A stretch of DNA of 64,000 bases from Rossellomorea marisflavi (lineage in GTDB: Bacteria > Bacillota > Bacilli > Bacillales > Bacillaceae_B). Position 1 is the stretch's first letter; each line of letters opens with the position of its first letter. Below, piece by piece: positions 56,509 through 63,891 of this stretch. The notes beneath the pieces were generated by a model that made no database searches, was not told where the DNA came from, and was given only the letters and a program-made list of their open reading frames with translations. The DNA lies in assembly GCF_022170785.1 (NCBI RefSeq), contig NZ_CP081870.1, forward strand, positions 3,522,001 through 3,586,000, in the 5' to 3' direction. A program made the position numbers and the translations under genes.

Positions 56509-56599
56509 GGGGACTCCTCCTTTAGAGTGAAGATATCCCTAGCTTGCCCCTCATATGAATTATTACAGATGGAGGAGAAAAATCAACCCGGATCAACGC

Positions 56600-56628
56600 A
56601 AAAAGATCCCATGAGCGGGATCTTTTTT
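56600..56628. terminator. Bidirectional terminator after the Zur-operon third gene
   Basis: AAAAAGATCCC-ATGAGC-GGGATCTTTTTT. It isolates the Zur operon from the methyltransferase gene. Confidence 0.88.
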
Positions 56629-56703
56629 GTGAACATTTGTCAGGTCCGGTGAGACGAATGGGGCGTTATACGTAATCATTCCGATTTATAGAGCATGGGA
56701 AGG

Positions 56704-57057
56704 CTACTGCTCCTCCGGTTCCATGGAGAAATAAAAGTACTGGGTATCACCCTGTCTGAAGCGGTCGGTGCAGTCTATCCAAGTCATGCGGCTGAGGCGC
56801 AGGTCCATCTCGGCATTGATCGTTTCTTCGATCTTTCTCATTGTTTGGATGAATTCACCGAATGACAAGCTGAAATGGGCTGCTGCCTGCCTGTGAGGGG
56901 CATGTTTGACCAGGAGCTGCATGAACTCTTCTGATGTGGCAGACATACTTGCATATTCATCTTCAAGAGCCGTGACGAACTCATACATGCTTCTTTCCGG
57001 TGCCGGCAATGAAGCCACGATTTCCCTGCCGATGATTTCCATTAAGTGCTCATTCAT
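56704..57057 (-). CDS. Unknown 117-residue protein, third gene of the Zur operon
   Basis: No family recognised. The protein is acidic and mostly helical. A segment KHAPHRQAAAHFSLSFGEF (about 50-68) looks like a helix-turn-helix. Several His residues and one Cys (WIDCTDRF) could bind metal, but no clear site is visible. An in-frame GTG at 57066 lies in the ribosome site; ATG at 57057 is 8 nt after GGGAG. It starts 21 nt after rpmE2, so it should be induced with rpsN2 and rpmE2 in zinc limitation. A regulator or zinc-starvation accessory role is inference. Confidence 0.75.
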   Translation of the reverse strand: MNEHLMEIIGREIVASLPAPERSMYEFVTALEDEYASMSATSEEFMQLLVKHAPHRQAAAHFSLSFGEFIQTMRKIEETINAEMDLRLSRMTWIDCTDRFRQGDTQYFYFSMEPEEQ

Positions 57058-57078
57058 CCCAACCACTCCCGATCGTCC

Positions 57079-57324
57079 TTACTTCATATTGTATTTTTTC
57101 ATGAATCGTTCTGCGCGTCCATCCCTGTCGGTGAATTTTTCACGGCCCGTATAGAATGGGTGACTGTCCGAGCTGATCTCGACCTTCAAGAGTGGATAGG
57201 TTTTCCCGTCTTCCCACTCCATCGTTTCATTCGACTGTTTTGTTGAGCCTGTCAGGAAGGTGAATCCGCTGTTTGTATCCATGAAAAGGACCTCTCGATA
57301 TTCTGGATGTATGTTTGTTTTCAT
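57079..57324 (-). CDS. rpmE2: Ribosomal protein L31, zinc-independent (type B)
   Basis: An 81-residue L31 paralogue lacking the CxxC zinc knuckle of type A and bearing the type B insertion ([20 protein letters not shown]). In B. subtilis the equivalent YtiA replaces zinc-containing L31 during zinc shortage, freeing zinc. It sits 11 nt after rpsN2, in the same Zur-controlled operon. Confidence 0.95.
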   Translation of the reverse strand: MKTNIHPEYREVLFMDTNSGFTFLTGSTKQSNETMEWEDGKTYPLLKVEISSDSHPFYTGREKFTDRDGRAERFMKKYNMK

Positions 57325-57335
57325 GTCTTTTCCTC

Positions 57336-57605
57336 CTACCAGCTTGATTTTTTGACGCCTGGGATCTGACCTTTATGGGCATATTCCCTGAAGGCGATCC
57401 GTGACATATTGAATTTCCTCATATACGCCCGCGGTCTGCCCGTCACTTCACAGCGGCTTTTGAGCCTCGTTGGGGAAGAATCCCTCGGAAGTTTGGCAAG
57501 GGCCTCGTAATCTCCCTTTTCTTTCAGCTCCCTGCGGAGTTCCGCGTATTTCGCCACGATTTCACGGCGCTTCTTTTCTTTGACCACTTTTGATTTTTTG
57601 GCCAT
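57336..57605 (-). CDS. rpsN2: Ribosomal protein S14, zinc-independent
   Basis: An 89-residue S14 of the long, zinc-free type: it has the S14 signature ([20 protein letters not shown]) but only one cysteine, so no zinc ribbon. The N terminus is highly basic ([20 protein letters not shown]). It substitutes for zinc-binding S14 when zinc is scarce. First gene of the operon and directly behind the Zur box. Confidence 0.95.
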   Translation of the reverse strand: MAKKSKVVKEKKRREIVAKYAELRRELKEKGDYEALAKLPRDSSPTRLKSRCEVTGRPRAYMRKFNMSRIAFREYAHKGQIPGVKKSSW

Positions 57606-57640
57606 GTTTTCACCTCTATTTCTAATATCAAATTAACAAA

Positions 57641-57655
57641 TCGTAATCATTACGT
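57641..57655. promoter_or_regulatory. Zur box of the rpsN2-rpmE2 operon
   Basis: TCGTAATCATTACGT matches the Bacillus Zur operator TCGTAATNATTACGA at 14 of 15 positions. It lies 36-50 nt upstream of rpsN2, just past the -10 at 57669. Confidence 0.9.
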
Positions 57656-57668
57656 TTTAAAACGTATG

Positions 57669-57697
57669 AGTATATTAAACCATATCACCTCATGAAA
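57669..57697 (-). promoter_or_regulatory. Promoter of the Zur operon
   Basis: Minus-strand -10 TATACT with a weak -35 TTTCAT 17 nt upstream. The Zur box would cover about +7 to +21, consistent with repression. Confidence 0.5.
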
Positions 57698-57720
57698 TGC
57701 AACCACCCTGTTTCGCACGT

Positions 57721-57752
57721 AAAAAAGACCCCTTCCACTAAGAGAACGGGTC
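57721..57752 (-). terminator. Terminator after the c-di-GMP-controlled gene
   Basis: Minus-strand hairpin GACCC / GGGGTC with a partly paired loop, followed by six T. Confidence 0.75.
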
Positions 57753-57775
57753 CGTCTGCACAGGTCCATCAGTTA

Positions 57776-58048
57776 TCAATGAACCAGCGAATCTTCATTT
57801 TCCAAGTATTCCTTCAGGGCATCCAGAATCAGGATCAAGTAAGAGGTCGAGTTTCCTCCCCGCTGGTCGATGAGGCGGATATCCTGCACAATCCGTTTGA
57901 CTTCTTTCAATTCGAGCGTTTGGACAAGGATGTCGCTGACCTGTTCTGCTGAGTAGTTACCAAGATAGGTTTGCTTGAGGGTGGTGCGGCTTCTTCTGCA
58001 GAAGCTCTTCAGTAGCCTTCTAGCTTCATGTGCCTTGAGCGTTTCCAT
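57776..58048 (-). CDS. Unknown 90-residue protein under a c-di-GMP riboswitch
   Basis: No recognised family. Predicted to be helical and soluble, with a basic N-terminal third (KAHEARRLLKSFCRRSRTTL) and an acidic C terminus; one Cys. No signal peptide or membrane span. The frame is open to 58099 but that part overlaps the terminator T tract. ATG at 58048 has GAGGTG six nt upstream. The c-di-GMP-I riboswitch and terminator just upstream control it, so a role in motility, biofilm or surface switching is plausible but not shown. Confidence 0.75.
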   Translation of the reverse strand: METLKAHEARRLLKSFCRRSRTTLKQTYLGNYSAEQVSDILVQTLELKEVKRIVQDIRLIDQRGGNSTSYLILILDALKEYLENEDSLVH

Positions 58049-58083
58049 GTTTTCACCTCGCAAATGAAAATCGTATGTACCAT

Positions 58084-58134
58084 AAAAAAAGCCTGCCAAA
58101 AAAGAATGGCAGGATTAAATGCTTGGCATTTAAT
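58084..58134 (-). terminator. Expression platform of the c-di-GMP riboswitch
   Basis: Minus strand: perfect hairpin ATTAAATGC-CAA-GCATTTAAT (58114-58134), then the terminator CCTGCCA / TGGCAGG (58092-58113) and seven T (58084-58090). Transcription would end 36 nt before the 90-residue gene. Confidence 0.88.
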
Positions 58135-58144
58135 GGTCATTCCT

Positions 58145-58232
58145 TTTCGGTAACCCGGCGATCTTAGTTTTTCCAAACCTTAGACCCGTGGCTTTGCGTC
58201 CCGGCCTTTCAACCGGTTTGCCTTTATCGAAG
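58145..58232 (-). ncRNA. c-di-GMP-I (GEMM) riboswitch
   Basis: Minus-strand RNA has the GEMM-I blocks: AAAGGCAAACCGG, GAAAGGCCGGGACGCAAAGC with CACGGGTCTAAGG, a paired arm, and CGCCGGGTTACCG. This order and the GACGCAAAGCCACGGG core are diagnostic of the class. It is a single aptamer. The rest of the 58049-58373 gap, above 58232, shows nothing else. Confidence 0.95.
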
Positions 58233-58373
58233 AAATTCGCTGGCTGGCTTTCCTATTACTAGGTATTACAACAATTATACTAGAAAACGTAATGCTTGAA
58301 AACAGAGAGTTCATATATGTTCTAAAATAGACATTTTTTCACTCTGTCACCACTCTTATGCAGGTACAAGCAA

Positions 58374-59699
58374 CTACTCCATCAATTTCGCAATCGGTTT
58401 TGATACGAACAGGACGATGATCCCAAGGACAATCGTGACGATCCCGATCAAACCGAAAATATCGAAGTATCCAAGAGATTGAGTGTACGTTGCAAGGACA
58501 CTTGCAAGCTTATTGGCTACGGCTGAACTGGCAAGCCAAACGCCCATGAGCACGGATGTCAATTTAAGCGGGGACAGCCTGCTGACCATGGATAGGCCGA
58601 CAGGTGAAATCATCAGTTCCGCCAACGTATGAAGGAAGTAGGTGAAGACCATGAACAGCATGTTCACCCTTACCTGTGAATCATCACCGACCATGACTGA
58701 GGCCGGGATCAAGATAAAGAATCCAAGACCCACGGTGATCAGACCCATACCCATCTTGGTAGGCGTCTTGAAATCACCATTTTTCGTCTGGGAAAGTTTG
58801 AACCAGAGCATGGACATGATCGGTGCCAGCAGCATGATGAACAGGGAGTTCAACGACTGGAACCATTCCGTCGGGATGATGAAATCGCCGAGATGACGAT
58901 CGATGTTTTCTTCTGTGAACAGTGTAAGCGAGCTTCCAGCCTGTTCAAATGCTGTCCAGAACGCGATGGTGATCACGGCAAGAATGACAATGGCAATCGT
59001 CCTGCGCACTTCCTGTTTCGTCAGGGGTGCCTTGCTGGCAGTCTCGGTGTGCTCCTGCACCTTCTTGGCTGACTCTTTACCGATATCACCAAGGTATTTG
59101 TTCCCAAGGGTATTGAATAGCACCTGGCCGACAACCATACCGATCGCGGCTGTCAGGAAGCCGTATCTATAGTCCATGAGACCGACGACAAGGGGAGCGA
59201 CGAACGCACCCAGGTTCACACCCATATAGAAGATGGTGAACGCACCGTCCCGTTTCGGGTCATTGATATGATAGAGTTCGCCGACGATCGTCGAGATATT
59301 CGGTTTGAAGAATCCGTTCCCGATGATCAACAGGGCGAGACCCAAGTATAGGGCACCCATGCTTTGATGAAGGAAGATCGAGAAGTTCCCGAGTGCCATG
59401 AGGACCCCACCGATCGTGATGGCCGTCCGTCTAGGCAGGAATCGGTCTGTCAGATAGCCTCCGATGATCGGGGTGAGATAAACCGCCGAGGTGAACGTAC
59501 CGTATAAACTGATTGCCGTCGTCTTATCGGCTCCCAGTCCACCGTTGATGGCCGTGGCGGTCAAATAAAGGACAAGGATGGCCCTCATCCCATAATAACT
59601 GAATCGCTCCCAAGCTTCTGTTGCAAATAGAAGATAAAGCCCAGGAGGATGCTTCTTTCTGAACTCAGATGACTGCTCTTGATGTATGTTTGCTTCCAC
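58374..59699 (-). CDS. Proton-dependent di/tripeptide transporter (POT/PTR family)
   Basis: DtpT-like symporter importing di- and tripeptides with protons. The proton-coupling ExxER motif is in ATEAWERFSYYGMRAIL near the N terminus. Other PTR2 blocks are GGYLTDRFLPRR and FTIFYMGVNLGAFVAP. Twelve to fourteen spans, 441 residues. The frame opens at 59747, but GTG at 59699 lies downstream of AAAGGAGG (10-nt spacing), a better start. It has its own promoter with a 20-bp palindrome just upstream. Confidence 0.93.
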   Translation of the reverse strand: MEANIHQEQSSEFRKKHPPGLYLLFATEAWERFSYYGMRAILVLYLTATAINGGLGADKTTAISLYGTFTSAVYLTPIIGGYLTDRFLPRRTAITIGGVLMALGNFSIFLHQSMGALYLGLALLIIGNGFFKPNISTIVGELYHINDPKRDGAFTIFYMGVNLGAFVAPLVVGLMDYRYGFLTAAIGMVVGQVLFNTLGNKYLGDIGKESAKKVQEHTETASKAPLTKQEVRRTIAIVILAVITIAFWTAFEQAGSSLTLFTEENIDRHLGDFIIPTEWFQSLNSLFIMLLAPIMSMLWFKLSQTKNGDFKTPTKMGMGLITVGLGFFILIPASVMVGDDSQVRVNMLFMVFTYFLHTLAELMISPVGLSMVSRLSPLKLTSVLMGVWLASSAVANKLASVLATYTQSLGYFDIFGLIGIVTIVLGIIVLFVSKPIAKLME

Positions 59700-59813
59700 G
59701 ATGATGAATCCTCCTTTGAAACTGTAAAACACATACTCTGCCGACATGGGCAGAAGCGGATAAAACTGTTGAAATAGAAAGAAAATAACCTAGCTGTGAG
59801 GGGGTATTTATTC

Positions 59814-59843
59814 ATTCTAATGAATGTTTATAATCATTGTCAA
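59814..59843 (-). promoter_or_regulatory. Sigma-A promoter of the peptide transporter
   Basis: Minus-strand consensus -35 TTGACA and TAGAAT separated by 18 nt, about 115 nt before the GTG start. Confidence 0.7.
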
Positions 59844-59847
59844 ACAT

Positions 59848-59867
59848 ATATTATGAATTCATAATAT
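59848..59867. promoter_or_regulatory. Perfect 20-bp palindrome upstream of the peptide transporter promoter
   Basis: Centre GAATTC at 59855-59860, extending ten bases to each side without a mismatch, four bp upstream of the -35. Likely a binding site for a dimeric regulator. The remaining part of the 59700-60074 gap holds the promoter and the M23-gene terminator. Confidence 0.55.
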
Positions 59868-60035
59868 TAAATTTATAATAATTAAGTAGGTGTTCTATTA
59901 TTTGGAATCTCTTACGAAATCATCCTTACGTAAAGGTGAAATGATTGAATGTGAATTAAGGAAAGAATGAAACTTTCGTGGGGCTTGTGCGTACATATGA
60001 GTAAGGATTTCTGAAAGACATTGGAAAAACGGCAC

Positions 60036-60066
60036 AAAAAAACATCCCCTCCGATTGGAAGGGATG
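60036..60066 (-). terminator. Intrinsic terminator after the M23 peptidase gene
   Basis: Minus-strand hairpin CATCCCTTCC / GGAGGGGATG followed by seven T. Confidence 0.88.
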
Positions 60067-60074
60067 CTTGGGAA

Positions 60075-61445
60075 TTAGAAGTTGATGTATTGACGCGGGT
60101 TGACCGCATTGGATTTCGCTGCGTTCCAAGGTCCTGCGTGAAGCTCGAAGTGCAGATGCTGACCGAATGAGTAACCTGTGTCACCCATGTATCCGATCTG
60201 CTGGCCTTTTTTGACTGATTGACCATTACCCACAAGTGCGGAAGACATATGAGCATATACAGTCGTGAAGGTTTTACCATTGATCGAGTGAGTCATGTAT
60301 ACAACATTACCGTAACTTGAGCTGTACTCGCTGCGGATGACGATACCATCAGCTGCTGCAACGATCGGAACACTTCCGCGTGCTGCAATATCAGTACCCC
60401 AGTGCATACGAGGCTTGCCGTTCAGGATATCTGTACCAAAGTTCGTTGTGATGGCTCCAGATGCCGGACGAGTCCAAGCGCCTGAGCTAACTGCTGGTGC
60501 CGGTGCGGCTGGTGCTGATTTAGCCTGTGGTGCTGAAGAAGCTGATGCAGATGATGATGAGCTGCTGCTTGCACTTGCCTGAGCTGCTGCCTGCTCTGCT
60601 GCACGCTTCTTGGCTGCTTCTGCTTCCTGACGCTTACGCTCTTCTTCTTGCTTACGAGCAAGTTCTGCAAGACGTTCTTGTTCAGCCTGGATTTCACCTT
60701 CGATGCTCTTTTCACGTTTGGAAAGCTCATCTGATTCTTGTTGAAGGTCAGCTTTTTCAACTTCCAATGATTTCTGTTGTTTTTCAAGCTGCTTGAACAA
60801 TTCGGCTTTTTCCGCTTTTTGACTGTCCAATTCTTTTTTCAAGGTTTGAAGGCTCGCTTTATCCTTTTCAAGGGACGCAAGCTTCTCTTCTACCTGTTTC
60901 TGTTTCTTTTCAAGTTCTTCTTGATCACGCTTTTGCTCGTCCATGATCTTTTTGTCCGCACTAACGATCGTGTTGACTGCTGTTACACGGTTGACGAAGT
61001 CTCCGAAGCTGTCAGCTCCAAGTAGGACGTCTACATAGTTGGCTGAGCCGCCTTTTTCCTGGATGGCACGCGCACGCTCTTTCAGAAGTTCATTACGCTC
61101 TTCGATCTTCTGTTTCAATACCTCGATCTCTTCTTTAAGCTTATTGATTTCAGCGGTCGTATCATCGATTTCTTTTTCTTTGTCTTTGATCTTTGATTCT
61201 GTATCGTTCAGTTGTTTACCAAGTACATCGATCTGTCCTTGGATATCTTTTTGTTTGCTGACGGTTTCATTGATCTCAGACTTCTTAGAATCGATTTTAC
61301 CGTTGACTTCCTCTTTCTTTGAAGAAACGTCATCCTGCTGCTTCTTCAGATCGTCCACTGAAGAGTGGGCGCTTGCAGAGGTGCCAAGACCTCCGATTGT
61401 CAATACTGCTGCGATGGATAATGAGACGAAATACTTCCTGTTCAA
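60075..61445 (-). CDS. Coiled-coil M23 (LytM) murein endopeptidase, EnvC/PcsB-like
   Basis: Secreted wall hydrolase likely gated by FtsEX. A signal peptide (about 1-26, ending ASAHSS) is followed by a long coiled coil (about 30-270, many Lys/Glu heptads), an Ala/Ser/Pro linker, and a C-terminal LytM domain (about 330-450). Zn ligands are intact: MHWGTD, YAHMS and GQHLHFELH, so unlike EnvC it should be catalytically active. It lies 39 nt after ftsX. B. subtilis uses CwlO for this task, encoded elsewhere, so this is an additional or replacement FtsEX effector. Confidence 0.9.
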   Translation of the reverse strand: MNRKYFVSLSIAAVLTIGGLGTSASAHSSVDDLKKQQDDVSSKKEEVNGKIDSKKSEINETVSKQKDIQGQIDVLGKQLNDTESKIKDKEKEIDDTTAEINKLKEEIEVLKQKIEERNELLKERARAIQEKGGSANYVDVLLGADSFGDFVNRVTAVNTIVSADKKIMDEQKRDQEELEKKQKQVEEKLASLEKDKASLQTLKKELDSQKAEKAELFKQLEKQQKSLEVEKADLQQESDELSKREKSIEGEIQAEQERLAELARKQEEERKRQEAEAAKKRAAEQAAAQASASSSSSSSASASSAPQAKSAPAAPAPAVSSGAWTRPASGAITTNFGTDILNGKPRMHWGTDIAARGSVPIVAAADGIVIRSEYSSSYGNVVYMTHSINGKTFTTVYAHMSSALVGNGQSVKKGQQIGYMGDTGYSFGQHLHFELHAGPWNAAKSNAVNPRQYINF

Positions 61446-61484
61446 GCGGCATGCTCCTTTCAGCTTCTATCAACCTATCAAATT

Positions 61485-62369
61485 TTACACTCTCAAGAAT
61501 TTACGGACGGACATGAAGCTTCCCCATGCCCCGATGAGACAACCCATCAATAGGATCAATCCGTTTACCTGGTAGATGAACGGGGTAAAATCTAATACCT
61601 GAATAAAGTGACCTTGTAGTTTTGGTTTAATAAACTCATATGCGTAGTAATAGCCTGTTGTAACAAGAGCAATCGGGATAATAGAACCTAGGATTCCGAG
61701 CCAAAGCCCTTCCAGTATGAATGGCCAGCGTACGAACCAGTTGGTTGCACCGACCAGTTTCATTATTTCGATTTCTCTTCTTCTGGCAACAATCGTGATT
61801 TTAATCGTATTCGAGATAAGGAACATCGCCGTGAATAATAGACCGATGATGAGGACAAGCCCCACGTTCCTGCTCATTTCCAATACATTAAATAACTTCT
61901 CAACTTTCGCTTCCCCGTATAAGGCTTCATCGACGTGATCATACGTGCTGATCTCTTTTGCGATTTTACCGGTTTCGACTGGGTTGGTCGCTTTTACTAC
62001 ATAGACATCGGATAGTGGATTATCCTGTTCAAAGAGTCGGAAGTCATCTCCCATATCTTTCACAAGATTCTTAAGTTCATCTTCTTTCGAAGAATACTCA
62101 ATCGATTCCACTCCGTTGAGTTTTTCAATCTTATCGTTGATTTCCTGCGATTGTTCTTTTGTCGTTCCGATATCGAGGAGTACCCGTACTTCTACGTCCT
62201 TCTCGATGTCTGTCGCGACTTTGTTCATATTGAGCATCAGTACGACGAATACTCCTACCAATAGGAGCGTCACCGTCACTGCACTGACCGATGCAAAGGT
62301 CATCCAGCCGTTACGTCCGATACTCTTGAAACTTTCCCTGAAATGCCGGCCATACGTTCTAGCTTTCAT
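61485..62369 (-). CDS. ftsX: Cell-division ABC transporter permease FtsX
   Basis: Membrane half of FtsEX with four spans and a large extracellular loop (about residues 50-155) that activates wall hydrolases. N terminus GRHFRESFKSIGRNGWMTFA and the FtsX core RRREIEIMKLVGATNWFVRW are family hallmarks. The frame opens at 62429, but ATG at 62369 (GAGGTGA upstream) gives 294 residues and an 11-nt overlap with ftsE, normal for this pair. The neighbouring M23 protein is the probable extracellular partner. Confidence 0.95.
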   Translation of the reverse strand: MKARTYGRHFRESFKSIGRNGWMTFASVSAVTVTLLLVGVFVVLMLNMNKVATDIEKDVEVRVLLDIGTTKEQSQEINDKIEKLNGVESIEYSSKEDELKNLVKDMGDDFRLFEQDNPLSDVYVVKATNPVETGKIAKEISTYDHVDEALYGEAKVEKLFNVLEMSRNVGLVLIIGLLFTAMFLISNTIKITIVARRREIEIMKLVGATNWFVRWPFILEGLWLGILGSIIPIALVTTGYYYAYEFIKPKLQGHFIQVLDFTPFIYQVNGLILLMGCLIGAWGSFMSVRKFLRV

Positions 62370-63045
62370 AACCGTAGTCACCTCGCTGTTCGTCTCGCAC
62401 GATCCTGCCGTTTTCGATGGCAATGACACGGTGCTTGATTGTATTTACGATTTCCCGGTTATGAGTAGCCATGATGACCGTAGTCCCACGGTTGCTGATT
62501 TCTTCAAATATATTCATGATGTCCCAAGAGGTCTCCGGATCAAGGTTCCCGGTCGGCTCATCGGCAATGACCAGCTTCGGGGTGTTGACGATCGATCGTG
62601 CAATCGATACCCTCTGCTGTTCTCCTCCGGACAATTCATCCGGCAGCATCCTTGCCTTGTGCTTGAGTCCTACGAGATCCAACACTTCCATGACACGCTT
62701 CTTGATATTCTTCGGGTGCTCTTCAATGACTTCAAGTGCGAAGGCAATGTTTTCATATACGTTCATTTTAGGAAGCAGTTTGAAATCCTGGAAGACGACC
62801 CCTACATTTCTTCTGAGGTAAGGAACTCTACCATTCTTCAATTTCGCTAGATTAATACCGTTCACGATGATATCGCCTTTGGTCGGCTTCTCTTCACGGT
62901 ACATCATCTTAATGAAGGTCGACTTACCGGCCCCACTCGGCCCAACGACATAAACAAACTCTCCTTGTTTGATGCTGACGTTGAAACCATTCGCAGCCAT
63001 GACCCCATTGGAGTACTGCTTATATACGTCTTTCATTTCGATCAT
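62359..63045 (-). CDS. ftsE: Cell-division ATP-binding protein FtsE
   Basis: ATPase of FtsEX, 228 residues. Walker A GPSGAGKST (about 36-44), Q-loop VFQDFKLLP, signature LSGGEQQRVSIARSI, Walker B LVIADEPTGNLD and switch IMATHNREIV are all intact. ATP hydrolysis is transmitted through FtsX to murein hydrolases. First gene of the ftsE-ftsX-M23 unit. Confidence 0.97.
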   Translation of the reverse strand: MIEMKDVYKQYSNGVMAANGFNVSIKQGEFVYVVGPSGAGKSTFIKMMYREEKPTKGDIIVNGINLAKLKNGRVPYLRRNVGVVFQDFKLLPKMNVYENIAFALEVIEEHPKNIKKRVMEVLDLVGLKHKARMLPDELSGGEQQRVSIARSIVNTPKLVIADEPTGNLDPETSWDIMNIFEEISNRGTTVIMATHNREIVNTIKHRVIAIENGRIVRDEQRGDYGYES

Positions 63046-63165
63046 TCAATCACCTAATTTTTTATGTAGTTCCCCTCTTGGCTGTCGGTCATATGTACTC
63101 GTCGGGATGATTCTGTACCGTTCTCCCATTTTGGTGAAAAAACTCGAATCGTGCTCCCGAAAATT

Positions 63166-63193
63166 ATTATAACATCACTTCTTTCGATGTTAA
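63166..63193 (-). promoter_or_regulatory. Likely sigma-A promoter of ftsEX
   Basis: Minus-strand TTAACA and TATAAT with 16 nt between, about 120 nt upstream of ftsE. Confidence 0.6.
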
Positions 63194-63481
63194 GGAAAAA
63201 AATTATTACAGTTTCGTTTCAAGAAAAGGGTAAATGTGTAATATATCCCTTTTTTCATAGGGTTTTTAAAGGGTTTTCAGGCGTTTGATAGGAGGATTTG
63301 ACTAGCACCTGGTCATAAGGACTGATCATGATACCAGGATGGGTTATAGGGATAAACGTTGATAGATAAGAGGTTTGCTAGAGGAGAGTTGGTTATAAAA
63401 AAGGGAATATTCTGACGAATAATAGGAGTGGTCAAGGTGTTTCGGGGTTTGTAATATAATCTTAAAGAAAGGATTGGGGTA

Positions 63482-63510
63482 AGAAGAATCCACCAAGGGA
63501 TCCTTCTTGA
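63482..63510 (-). terminator. Weak terminator-like hairpin after cccB
   Basis: Minus-strand AAGAAGGATCC / GGATTCTTCTT without a good T tract, downstream of cccB. The rest of the 63046-63517 gap, apart from the ftsE promoter, shows no feature. Confidence 0.45.
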
Positions 63511-63517
63511 TAGTGCG

Positions 63518-63826
63518 TTATTTTTTGTTGGAAAGCCATTCGGCAACGGCATCCGCCTCTTCACCTTTGATCAGGTTCTTCGGCATCTGGCCTCTTCCGT
63601 TTTCAATGACATGAAGGATTTCATCCTTGCTGAGCCTCTCCCCTACATTATTGAGGGCAGGACCCATGCCGCCTTCGAGGTTGCCACCATGACAGCTTGT
63701 ACACTTGTTGTTGACGATCTTCTCGGGATCTACCTGGCCGGTACTTGTTTCCGTACTTTCGTCGTTGCCACAAGCAGCGAGGACAAGTGAAGCGCCAAGG
63801 AGGGCACCAATGAGTTTCTTCTTCAT
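63518..63826 (-). CDS. cccB: Cytochrome c-551, membrane lipoprotein
   Basis: Small c-type cytochrome of 102 residues. The lipoprotein signal ends in LVLAAC (Cys19, lipid anchor), then a Ser/Thr-rich linker. The heme domain has the covalent site CTSCHGG and a likely axial Met in RGQMPKNL. It carries electrons outside the membrane, in Bacillus to a cytochrome c oxidase; only the quinol oxidase Qox is in this window. Position next to ftsE matches B. subtilis. Confidence 0.95.
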   Translation of the reverse strand: MKKKLIGALLGASLVLAACGNDESTETSTGQVDPEKIVNNKCTSCHGGNLEGGMGPALNNVGERLSKDEILHVIENGRGQMPKNLIKGEEADAVAEWLSNKK

Positions 63827-63891
63827 TCATTCTCCCCCTAGGAAAAATTTAGTGAGGTTCACTTCCTCATTATACGATCATTATACCAGCG

